Positions 33,766-44,200 of a stretch of DNA of 64,000 bases are shown piece after piece. Within the stretch, counting starts at the first letter, position 1, and each line of letters starts with the position of its first letter. A program made the translations under genes and the position numbers. Location: the NCBI GenBank assembly GCA_907165135.1, contig OU015568.1:14392501-14456500 (forward strand), written 5' to 3'. The stretch comes from Oikopleura dioica (lineage: Eukaryota; Chordata; Appendicularia; Copelata; Oikopleuridae). The notes under the pieces were generated by a model. That model had not been told where the DNA came from. It was given only the letters and a program-made list of their open reading frames with translations, and ran no database searches.

Positions 33766-35327
33766 ATGAGCCGCTTCATCGTCGGAATCGTCATCTCGTT
33801 ATGTTCTCTAAATTTAACGATGGCTGAGAAGAAACTCGACTTCGTTCTGGCCCTGTGGCGGCATGGCGCGCGATCGCCCATGGAATTTTCAAAAACCTCT
33901 TCGATCGGCGACAATTTCGAAATTTGGCCGGACGGGACTGGACAACTCACGGAAAATGGAAAGGAAATGCATCGACAGCTTGGGAGGTTCCTGAGAAATC
34001 GATACAAGGACTTTTATCCTTTCGACGAAGACTATAGAAGAAAAGACATTTATGTTCGATCTACTGATAGAGATAGAACCTTGCTATCTGCTGTGGCGAA
34101 TTTGGGCGCTTTCCTGAATGTCTCCACGCCCGGAATGGTCCCGTTTCCAGTTCATACAATGCCGACGGAAAATGATAATCTTCTGCGCTATCCGAATATG
34201 AATTGTAAACGATTTGCGGACATTTTAAAGAACAAAGGTTCGAAAATTTACTGGTCTCTTGGGTGACGAAATGGTTTTAGAAATCCAGGAAACTGCAGGA
34301 TACAAGGCTTTGAACGAAAAATACGCAGATGACTTCAAAAAAATGTCCGAACTTTTGAACGATACAAAAGAATATGACTTGAATAACATGTGGACGATTT
34401 TTGACAACGTCGACTGCCACAAATACAATAACTTCACAGGTTAGCTCGTTCTACTTTTCATTCTTTTTTATTGAACTCTCAGACACTGTTCCGGCTGAAC
34501 TACTATCCGGGCCACTCTATGATCGATTATCGGCGGCAGCAGGACTCGCCATGCAAACTCTCTTTACTGATGTTGAGGGAAATCGAAGAATTGAGCTTTC
34601 AAGAATGCAAGGAGGCGTCCTTCTTGGAGATATTCTGGAACAGTCAGTACCAGTATTAGTTTTAAAGCTTTTAAGCTTGACATTTGTAGACTTCGAAGTC
34701 CGTTGCAACAATATGATTTTGACGACCCAGTCAAGTACTTGGTCTATTCTGCGCACGACACGACTCTTGCAGCAGCTCTAGTAGCCATGAACGCGCAACA
34801 AGAAAATTTTAAACAGCCATTTTACGCTTCTGGTAAGTTCAAACGCTCTGGGGCTTCTGTATCTTTGTTTTAGCCCTTCTTTTCGAGCGATATTTTGATG
34901 AGGCTTCCAAAACGCACAGTGTGGAAATCTGGTACAAAAACGACGATGAGTTCACCGATTTAACTGCTGAAACATGTGGTGAAAGTCCTTGCCCCTTAGA
35001 CCAGCTGGAGTTAGCTTGGCTTCCCGTTATCCCCCTGGTAGAAGCTCAAGAATCACCTGTAACTTACTCTTTCTCTAGAATTGGGACGCGGAGTGTCACC
35101 ACATGGATCCAAGCCCAGAGCACTTTGCCGCCGTCCAAACAAAATCCAACGTCCTCGCTGTTCTTTTAGCCCTCTCCTGGGCTATCTTCATTTCGTACTT
35201 CATCCTATCCAAACGTTCAAAAAAGCACCCAGAGCGACTCGCTCTGGTAGAGCAGGAGTTCTCTATGGCCGTCGATGATAAATGGTCGAGCGTGCCTGCT
35301 TCAAACTTTGTCAACCCATCAATTTAA
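33766..35327 (+). CDS. Membrane-anchored histidine acid phosphatase (ACP2/ACPP-like)
   Basis: Lysosomal or secreted acid phosphatase of the histidine phosphatase branch. A signal peptide (MSRFIVGIVISLCSLNLTMA) is followed by the catalytic LWRHGARSP loop (about residue 32), STDRDRTLLSA, LQGGVLL-type MQGGVLLGDI and the proton-donor motif LVYSAHDTTLAAAL. A juxtamembrane region precedes a C-terminal helix (NVLAVLLALSWAIFISYFIL) and a short cytoplasmic tail, as in ACP2. Introns are short. The one at about 34238-34280 removes an in-frame stop and joins NKG/E to IQETAGYKAL. The final intron (35059-35079) is unusually short or the donor lies a few bases upstream. All catalytic residues are present. 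Confidence 0.88.
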
Positions 35328-35477
35328 GTTTCTTCCTGTGTGTGTATACTGTATTTTGTATTTCAGCTTCTGTATTTGTTTATAACGGTTATTACCTATT
35401 TCATATTTTCCGAATCTACCCATCAAACGGTTCCGATTAACTTCAATTCATTTTCAACGATAAATTCTGCTGTTTAG

Positions 35478-37594
35478 ATGCAACGAATTTCGTTTTTCCG
35501 ATGGATCTATCTTTTGCTCACTAATTCCTTTCGCCTGGGCTGGCTGTGCCTCCTCATCAAAATGTGGTTCGATCAGAAAACTGTCAACGAAATCGTCCCC
35601 GACGAGTTCAACCTTGTCAAAAAGCACACAATCGGTCGCTACATTTTTCTCACGCACTTGAATCAAATGTCCCACAAGATCGCTTTTCTTGCGCTGTTTT
35701 GTGCTGATCTCGGTCTTGTCCGTTGGAGAATGGCTTCGATGTTGTTCCAAAGTTACGTGATACCTCAAACGACTACAACTTTTGTTATTTACTGGGCAAT
35801 GTACATGAAGGATCCCTCGCTCGTGCGCAATCCCAAAACAGTAGAAGTAGGAGTCGTATGAATAACTGAGATGGATGATTTCAAAAAACTCTTTGTGGGG
35901 CCGGAAATCGTAAAAAATCTATGAGTGCAGTTTTCTTCAGCTCGTCGAGACGAGTCGAATGATGGGTCTAACTCCTGATAACTGTCAGAATATACCGGTT
36001 TACCGGCTGGTTACCGGAAAATACGTTGTCACCCGCCGTTTTTGTTCTAGAAGTGGTAAACAGATGATCGACCCAGGAAATTGTTCCTTATAGTCGGTTC
36101 TACTCTAGGCTCAAAGATGAGGCTCCTATCACTACTCTGAAGAGAGTTATCACTAAAATACTATTTATGGCAGAAATGGGACTAAAAATCAGGAACGTGC
36201 AGCAACAACAAAATGCATGTAAAATTTACTGTTTTTGTGATAACTCTCTTCAGAGTAGTGATACGAGCCTCATCTTTGAGCCTAGAGTAGAACCGAATAT
36301 AAGGAACAATTTCCTGGGTCGATCATCTGTTAACCACTTCTAGAACAAAAACGGCGGGTGACAACGTATTTTCCGGTAACCAGCCGGTAAACCGGTAAAT
36401 CCTGACAGTTATCAGGAGTAAGACCCATCATACGACTCGTCTCGACGAGCTGAAGAAAACTGCACTGACAGATTTTTTACGATTTCCGGCCGCACAAAAA
36501 GTTTTTTGAAATCATCATGAAATTAAAAAACTTTATTTGAGGCAAAATTTTTCAAAAATATTTTATGGCCTCATATAAAAGAATGGAAAATTCTGAGTCG
36601 ATTGGTCTTCTTCCGGCTCTATAATTTTTTGGAATGACGTCATAATGACTAATTTTCCTCAAAAAACTTTGGGGCCGATTTTGAAGGGGTTTCCGATTGA
36701 ATTTTTCGGCGTTCTTGGGCTCGTAAGAATCGTCATCAAAAATTGAGGGGGGGTCTCCGCGGATTTCGAGAAATTCTAAGAGAAACACCTTCAAACCGAC
36801 CGGTCGAAAAGTGGTCAAAAATTTTTTCTTGAGTTTTTTCAAAACCCTTAAAAACCCCCCCTCAGTTTTTTACGACGATTTTTTTGAGCTATAGAACGTC
36901 GAATAAATCTAACAGAAACCCCCATAAAAGTGGCCCCAAAATTTACTCAAAATGCACAAATTTGGACTTTATTTCGTAATTTGTGACGTCATAAAGTCTA
37001 AATTTTTTGGTCAAATCTAGTCCATTCGACTCAGCTTTTCTGCTCTTTCTTCTGGGCACGAAAAAGTTTTTTTACGAAAATTTGCCTCAAGTGAAGTTTT
37101 TTAATTTCATCTGACACTATTCCTTGACTTTTCAGTACATTCCTGAGCGCTTGGATTTCCTTCTTCATACAGCTATTTTTCCCGCAATGGTAAACGAGCT
37201 GATCATGGGGCGCCACAAAATTTCGATAAGACGATCGATGAAAGATGCCCTTGTTTTTCTATCGTCAAGGGATTCTGAAGTCTATTCTATCTCCTAAAGA
37301 CCAGCACCCGATTGGCCCCCTCTAATGCAGAGAAAACTGTTCTCCTTTAAATTATATTTTGAATCCCCGTGTTAGTTCTACTGCGTCGTATGTATTTCCT
37401 ACAACCTGTCGACCGGCTACTGGCCATATGGATTCCTCGAGCGTCTGGGACTCTACAAAGCGATGGGTGTCCTGATTCCACTTTACTTTCTCGTCTGCTT
37501 TATCGCTCTTTGCCTGGCGAAGTTACTCTCCGCGATCTCGTTTTACATCTTGCCCGACTCCGCCGAGAAGCAGTGTTCCGTTAAAAACGACTAA
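35478..37594 (+). CDS. AIG1/ADTRP-like transmembrane hydrolase, intron expanded by transposons
   Basis: AIG1 and ADTRP are multi-pass membrane threonine hydrolases that cleave fatty-acid esters of hydroxy fatty acids. Exon 1 (35478 to about 35852) has IYLLLTNSFRLGWLCLLIKM, GRYIFLTHLNQMSHKIAFL and VIYWAMYMKDP. A 1.28-kb intron carries two inverted-repeat elements. The next exon, after CTTTTCAG at 37133, reads YIPERLDFLLHTAIFPAMVN and contains the conserved catalytic His. The last exon (from 37374) has FYCVVCISYNLSTGYWPYGF then LERLGLYKAMG and ends QCSVKND (stop 37592-37594). The middle-to-last exon junction could use GTTTTT at about 37253 or GTCTAT at about 37280. A second family member lies 2 kb downstream. 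Confidence 0.8.
35876..36516. mobile_element. Foldback element with long near-perfect inverted arms
   Basis: Arms of about 280 bp (35876-36155 and about 36235-36516) are inverted copies with a loop of about 80 bp. The ends are GATGATTTCAAAAAACT on the left and its complement ending GTTTTTTGAAATCATC on the right. No ORF of note. It lies in the large intron of the AIG1-like gene, and a diverged relative lies at 41984-42730. It probably forms a strong hairpin as DNA or RNA. Confidence 0.9.
36517..37110. mobile_element. TIR element (MITE-like) abutting the foldback element
   Basis: About 594 bp with terminal inverted repeats of about 35 bp: ATGAAATTAAAAAACTT then a TTGAGGCAAA block at the left, and the complement ending AAGTTTTTTAATTTCAT at the right. 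Internal palindromic GACGTCATAATGAC / GTGACGTCATAAAGTC sites lie near 36650 and 36985. No coding capacity. The left end touches the right end of the foldback element with no spacer. Confidence 0.82.
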
Positions 37595-37922
37595 TAGCTA
37601 GAAACCAATAATTCTGACTTTTCTTCAAGCCATTGTTTGCCGTAGATGAAAAAACTAATCATTCTACTTGTATACCAAGATGCATTCTGCCCTGACAAGC
37701 AAGTCTTTATTACTCTCTTTCGTCCAACTGTTGCCTCCTTTATCTTTTCAAACAACGAACCGTTATCGTAATAGGTTAATAAAAATAATATAAAAATAAA
37801 GTTTTTTTGTTGAACAAGTTATTTGTAGGTTATTCTTTTTGGTATGAAAGCATCTCCTGTAGCCTTGAAGTTATGAATCATCTTGAACTTATGATGAACA
37901 GAAAACTCAGTTCAGAGAGATC
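37595..37922. other. Intergenic with poly(A) signals
   Basis: About 330 bp. AATAAA-type signals cluster at 37777-37800 (AATAAAAATAATATAAAAATAAAG). No gene seen. Confidence 0.5.
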
Positions 37923-39534
37923 ATGAGTTTACTAAAACACGGCCCTCGGCGAGCTCTATCTTCAGTATTCAAGTACAAAATACAGTTGAAACCTGCGCCC
38001 CCTCGAATCGTCCCAATGTCCCAACTTCCATTCGAAGATGGCTTCAGGGAGTTTTTCGTCGACATCATGAAAATCGAGAATCAGAGAGCAGATGAAATTA
38101 TGGGATTATTGGACAGTAGTGAGAATGAAGCATTGAGAAAGATGTTTATGTACATGAGATTATGCACCCACGATTATGAGGAATATGAAGCGATGTACGA
38201 AAGAGCAGAGGAATTCGCGCTGGAGATATCGAAAAGCATACTGGTGAACGATGAAAAAATATACAGCGGATTCGTCGTCCTGGAAGACGGAAGTCACGTG
38301 GGAGAAATAGAAGACGAAGCATTAGACTCGATAATTCAAGAAGGAGTCAGTGACACGAAAGAAATGCATAGAAGATGGTACCTGAGAAATTTCTTTGGAC
38401 AGTTCTACCTGAAAACAGCTTCCAGAGCACTTACTGAGCGATTAAAAAGCTCGTATTCCGACAGGAAAATACAACTTACTCCGCAGCAGAAGAAACTATA
38501 TCTTTGCGAGCCTGAAATGACGCATTTAGATGTTCATTCTTTGCTCCAAGAGAAAGTGGCGACTTCGGAGATATCAATCGAGAATTTTCAAAGAACGGCA
38601 AAGATCAAATTCCCGATTTATACGAGAAATGGGCAGCAACTTGCCTATCGATTTTATGTGGATCAAGGGCTGAATGAAACAGAGGCAATCAATGCGTAAG
38701 TAAATCTTGTTATCAGGGCATTTTGGGCATGGCTGAAGACATTTTCAAGGTTCGATACGTTGTCAATCGATGAGCGAGCATACTGGTACTTTTTAAAATA
38801 TCTACTTGCTTGGTTCCGAAAAGGGCACAACTTAATCTCCTGCACCGAGCTTTTCTCCCTCAACGAATTAATTCTCACAGAGCTCATTCACCAATTTAAC
38901 AGTTCAAAAGGTAGCATTTTTACCTATTCAAAGTTCAAGCTAACACTTTTGCTCAAGGAAAAGGTCGGACAACAAAGAGATGGCTGACATTGAGGACGGA
39001 GCTGATCAAGCACTATGAAATCCGGGTCACGCGCTTTGAAGCATTTTTTCGCGCGTTGGAATACGAATGCGCCTTGAAATCATTGACAGACGCGAAACAA
39101 CCAAAGTGAGTCCAAAATTATTTTATCTGCTTTTTGATCATCTGTCATATTTTAGGCTTGCAGTTAGATATGAAGACTTGCATCTCAACCAACGCAGGAT
39201 CATCTCCTACGCCTTCGATAAAATAGCAGAAACGCCAGTAGACGAGCAACCTCATCTTCTAACTACCCTTGTTTCTTCAAAAGTTCCACAGCCCGCCTGG
39301 ACCTGTATTTACTCGACTTTGAACACGTCGATACAAGATATGAACATGAGCGAGCTCGCCACCGTCGTAAAACGGCTCAAATGCGACGATCTTCCATACG
39401 AAATCGAGAAAAATGAAGCCGAAAGCATTCTCATCGGGGTTTCAGGACTCGTTAAAATACGGACGAAAAGAAGCAGGAGGCCTAAAAAGTCTGATTCTGA
39501 AGAATTAGAAAACTTAATAGAAGCTGATAGCTGA
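37923..39534 (+). CDS. Unrecognised protein, probable mitochondrial presequence
   Basis: A protein of about 480 residues in four exons. It starts with a basic, Ser/Leu-rich leader (MSLLKHGPRRALSSVFKYKI) that looks like a mitochondrial targeting sequence. The body is helical, with no repeat or catalytic motif that I recognise: RRWYLRNFFGQFYLKTASRA, ERAYWYFLKYLLAWFRKG, RTELIKHYEIRVTRFEAFF and a basic C-terminus KIRTKRSRRPKKSDSEE. Introns near 38696-38718, 38911-38959 and 39106-39154 keep the frame. The next gene starts only 38 bp after the stop, which suggests co-transcription. Confidence 0.6.
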
Positions 39535-39572
39535 TCTTAAAAGCTGTTAAATCATCAGGATATAATTTTAGA

Positions 39573-40257
39573 ATGATAAATCTGGTGCGCTTTTTCGTCA
39601 TTTTCTACATGTTTTACGAGACATACTGTCGAAACAACCTCGATATTCCTGTCCACTTAGACGGGGCAAGAGCATATCTTGGTCTTTGGCGATTCTTGAC
39701 GTATCAGAACTTTCAGATTTTGACGCTTACGAATGCTCTTCTCTTTCTCGGCCAGTTTTCGTCAAAATGTAAATAGTCTCTCGTACAATAACATTAAATG
39801 ATTGTTTTTAGGTCATTATCTGGGAAAACGGCTGTTGTTCGGAGTCTCTTTCGCTGCAAACTCTATCGTTTTTTCGATGTTCTGGGCGATCTGGTTTCTT
39901 GATCGGGAGCTTATCTTCCCTAGGGCCCTCGATCCTTACTACCCGATGTGGATGAATTTGAACGAGCACTTCTGGATCCTCCCAATCGTTTTGATGAACA
40001 TCTTTTCACTCGAACGACCTAATTTCTCGAAGAAATCTTCATCTTTCTGGCTTTCCTCTTACGCTTGCTTCTACGGAGCTCTTTTGATTCATATTCATGA
40101 GAAAACTGGCAAATGGGTTTATCCATTTTTGAACGTGATGAAGTTTACTCATCTTGTGATATTTTTCCCTGCTGTTTTTGTCATCGCAGGTGTCTTCCAC
40201 AATTTAGGATTTTACTTGAACGCGAAGGCGAATCCGGAGAAAAAGAAGACCCAGTAA
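39573..40257 (+). CDS. AIG1/ADTRP-like transmembrane hydrolase, second copy
   Basis: Multi-pass membrane protein of the AIG1/ADTRP family. Two exons join through an intron at about 39770-39811 (KC/HYLGKR). Signatures: WRFLTYQNFQILTLTNALLF (containing the conserved Thr region), FWAIWFLDRELIFPRALDPY, MWMNLNEHFWILPIVLMNIF (conserved His), HEKTGKWVYPFLNVMK and a Lys-rich C-terminus (NPEKKKTQ), which could be an ER-retention type tail. It is closer to vertebrate AIG1/ADTRP than the upstream copy at 35478. The 38-bp spacing to the upstream gene fits an operon. Confidence 0.88.
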
Positions 40258-40531
40258 AAATTCTCGTGAAAAACTTGTAGTGTCTTTTTCCTTCACAGTT
40301 TTAGACTATTTTGACTTCCCGTTACACCTTTTTTGCCTCATGCGAACTCAATCATTTTTCAAAGAAAAAACGCATTTTTAATGATCCTGACTCTTCCACG
40401 ATTCCTACAACCTCCTCACTAAAATCACTGATTACCAGGAGATTTTGATTCACCTCCTGCGCCTCCCACATTCTTCAATTACAGTAGACTCACTCGATCA
40501 ACCTCGTTTCTTACTTCTTCGCTTTAGAACA

Positions 40532-41133
40532 TGGATGACCTCGGAATCGAGCCCGTGTACTTACTCAAAGATCGTCACATTCCAGCAGTAACGCAAGAGA
40601 CTGGCGCAAATAATCTCATTGTCGCTAGAGGTTAAAAATCGTTCCTAGCTCTTATATTCAAAGATTTTTAAGGATTGAAACACGCGTATCATAAATTTTG
40701 CCAAAAGAAGCTGAAAGAGACGCTTTCGGATTTCCTCCCTGATCTTCCTGGTGTTCAAAACACCCCTGCAGAGAGTGGAACTGGCATCAGAGCATTGATA
40801 GAAGGACCTCAGCCCATCGCAAAGCCACTTGAATATCTAACTGCTAATCAAATGGAAAGCTTTCGTCTCCAATCGTAAAAAATGCACTTCGATCAATTTG
40901 TTTCAACTTTTCAAGGTCGAATGTGGGTGCAACTGCACTGCCTGAAAAACTAGTAGAAGAACTTCACACAGCCCCTAGAAGAAAGCGGAAAAAAGACAAA
41001 TCGAGTAAAGACAAATCAAAAGGTGTGCGCTTTATTTTCCTCTATGCTTTCAACGTCATTTTCAGACCCGAAGAAAAAGAAGGAGAAAAAAGACAAAAAA
41101 GATAAGAAGAAAGATAAGAGAGAGATCTCATAA
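40532..41133 (+). CDS. MED19: Mediator complex subunit 19
   Basis: Subunit of the Mediator head, nuclear, linking activators with RNA polymerase II. Three or four exons. Family signatures: PVYLLKDR, TGANNLIVARGLKHAYHKFC, KKLKETLSDFLPDLPG, IRALIEGPQPIAKPLEYLT and QMESFRLQS, then a Lys-rich tail (RKRKKDKSSKDKSK, KKKDKREIS) typical of MED19. Stop at 41131-41133. It lacks the long proline-rich N-terminus of vertebrate MED19. Confidence 0.92.
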
Positions 41134-41265
41134 CACGATACCTTTTCGCTTTTTCCAACCGTTCATTATTTTTTCGTGTCGATATCTGTCATCCTGCCAT
41201 TTTGCTTTTCTAAATCTAAGACTATTGAAATTTTATCGCTTGAAAAACAGAGAAAAATTGTTAGA

Positions 41266-44200
41266 ATGGCTAAATCCGATTGGGAAGTCGTCAAAGACTC
41301 CAAAAAGAAGCCAGCGGCCAAAGGTTCGCCAGAGGTCAAGAAAGTCAGCGTCCTGAAGACGAACAATACTGGCGCTGGGGACAGTCAGAAATCGAAGGCG
41401 ACAGCTACCAAGAAGGTCCATATCTAAATCATGATTCCTCGAAGCTAAGTCATTTTAGCCCGTCAAGAAGGGCCCACCAAAGCGACAGCCATTTGAGCTC
41501 TCGCCAGAAACAACCCAGGAGCTCTTGAAATCGACTTCAATCTTCGATGCCTCCAATTTACTCGGAAGCTCTCTTATGGCACCCGAAAGTATTCCGCCAT
41601 ACAGCCATGAGGATTTCCCAATGAACAAGCTGACAAAGCCGGTCAAGGATACCTTTGACAAACTTTTTGGGCGACTCAACAAAGTCGAAGATCAAAAAAG
41701 CGTGAGTAAAATAACCTCTATTCTTCATTTTGAATTTGATCACTTCAGCTCCTGGTTCAGGGGTCTAAATTCGCAGTGCGAATTCGCTTTATTGCGAAGC
41801 GATGCGAAGCGAAGCGAATTCGCTTTCGCTTCGCTTCGCACTGGAGAGCAGAATTCGCTTCGCTTTCGCTTCGCAAAAATTCCCAAATTTTCGCATAAAT
41901 TTTCGCACAGCAAGCGACTTTGCTATTCGGAAGATTCTTTATCAAAGAGTTGGAGAGGGGCATTATTGATGCCGTTATAAATTCAAGTTTTCTCAGTCTT
42001 GTCAAGACGAGTCTAATGGTGGGTCTAACTCTCAATAAATCCAAGGATTGACTGGTTATCAAGCTGGTCCTACCCCGGAAAACACGTTGCCACCAGCCTT
42101 TTTTATTGTAAGTATGCTAGAATATTTTTTGAATGATCTTTATGAACAGGGCTTATCTACGAAGATGATCTCATCTCCTATCGAGAAAGGGTGACCATTC
42201 GGGCAAGAAATCGTCGATTGAGCATCCGAATGCCCGGCCGAAATCAAGGGCCAAGAGTCGCACCGTCCGAATGCCCGGTCGAGCTGGTGATGGGATTTTC
42301 AATAGATAAGGGCTAGAAAAATAAGTTTCGAGAGGCTTTTGATTCAGTTAGAGGAGCAAGAGAGCAAAAATAGTTGTAAAGAATGCGAAATTTAAGAATT
42401 TTCCTCGGCGCGGGCTTGACCAACCGCCCGAAAGCGCTGAATTCCCCGAAAGTGCCGAACTTGCCCAAATGCCCGAAATGCCCGCTTTTGCCCGGCCAAA
42501 TTTAAGGGGCTGAGCCGTCCAAATGCCCGGCCGAACACATTTTGACCGAAAATTGTCCGTTTTCCCCGACTTCCCGATGTCCGAACGGTCACCCCTGATA
42601 TCGAGTTTATTACTAACTTGGAATAATCAACAGTTAGACCCACCATTCGGCTTATATTGACGAGCTGAAAAAATACAGTAACAGATTTTTTTGTAATTTT
42701 CTGCCCCAAAAATAGGTTTTTGAAATCATCTTCGCTTTTGACTCAAAAGTTTTGAGTGTCTGATTGCTAAAGATTCTTGCCAGAGAATGCGTTTCAATTC
42801 AAGCGAAAAAAATTTGCGCTTTTTTTCGCAATTTTCAATGATATTTCGCTTCGCTTTCGCTTCGCACATGGGCGAAAAATTCGCTTCGCTTTCGCTTCGC
42901 AAAAATTTGAAAATGGTTCGCTTTCGCTTCGCTTTCGCACTAGGATTTCGGCTGATATTTAGACCCCTGCCTGGTTCATATTATGACGAATTTGATCAAT
43001 TCCTCTCGTCGCGCTGAAAATGCCTGGGGATGGCGCTGCGTCGGCCAAATGCTCGTCCGAAAGTATCCAAAAGTAGCCAATATCTCCGAGGATATTCTTG
43101 GCACTGAAACTCACCCCGGAGCAGTTCTGTCCATTATTTTCATGTTGTTTGAATCCACTGAACCTACAGCCCTTTTTGCGGTGCTAGAAACTCTTGTTTA
43201 CTCGAGACTCAACATGAAAAAGTTGCGGAAGTCTTGCCAAAGGTAAAGTTGACACCTCCAATCGTCATTTTACCCCTCATCTAGCTTTCGAAAAAGATCA
43301 AAAACGCATTGACGGAAACGCATCGTACCAATTCGACAAAGATTTCTGTCACTCCGAAAACTACTCCGCTCTTATCACTGCAGCTTCGGACTCCAAACTC
43401 AACAAAAACGTCCAGGTAGATCATCATCTCTAATAATCATAGCTTCATTTGCAATTAGACCGAGCTGGAGCAACTCTCCGTCCGAGCACGTCTATTTACA
43501 AAGCCTGATGAGAACTGGGTCGAGGATCTTTTATCGCATATTGGCACTGGTCGACAAGGAAATGCGCTTCCAATTCTTTTGCAAGGAATTGAAAATCGAC
43601 CAGCTCAGTGTACTCAGAAGCTAAAATCATTAGCATCTACCTATAGGTACGAAAACTCCCTCCACCTTCAAACATTACCATCATTTTAGGCTCCAAGTCC
43701 AATGACAGTTTTTTTAAGGGGGCCCGGAGAACTTTTAAAAAAGGTACTTCCCGACATCGTACGGGGATGAATAAAGGCTCATCTGATAGCCCATTTATCG
43801 AACTGTTTAAAAAAAATTCGACGAAAAAATTGGATCAGCAGGAGTGCTGTATCAGCCGGTTTTCTGTCGGCGAGTCGGTCCTTGCGCGCCGCCACGGCGC
43901 CCATTTTTCAACAATAGCAGCGCCTCAGCCAATCAGCGCGCCGCATTTCCAAATCTATTGTTATTTAGTGCATTTTCAACAGGCATTTACAGCTAAACTA
44001 CTCTATCAAAATCTTCGCTGAATTTTTTTTAAACAGAACTCGGGCTGCTCTTTCAGCCAAGCCCTCATTCATTCCTCTACGATCATGGGAAGAACCTTTT
44101 TTTCAAAAAGTTCTCCGGGCCCCCTTAAAAAAAAAACTGTCAATACGTCCTAGAATCCGTTCCTGAAACCACTCTCAGCGCAAAAAATAGAGCCATCATC

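Larger units (their letters stand above)
41758..42969. mobile_element. hAT-like TIR element, nested composite, inside a TMEM214-like exon
   Basis: Terminal inverted repeat CAGGGGTCTAAAT ... ATTTAGACCCCTG, flanked by a 7-bp direct duplication CCTGGTT (41751-41757 and 42970-42976). Just inside both ends are long runs of GCTTCGCTTTCGCTTCGC-type repeats in opposite orientation. No transposase frame was recognised. CAGGG ends suggest a hAT-type origin, although hAT duplications are usually 8 bp. Removing the element and one duplication restores the continuous exon. Confidence 0.85.

Noticed and set aside
43767-44021. 84-codon ORF inside the 438-bp TIR element
   Set aside because: No transposase or other domain. 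It lies between inverted ends and is probably chance.
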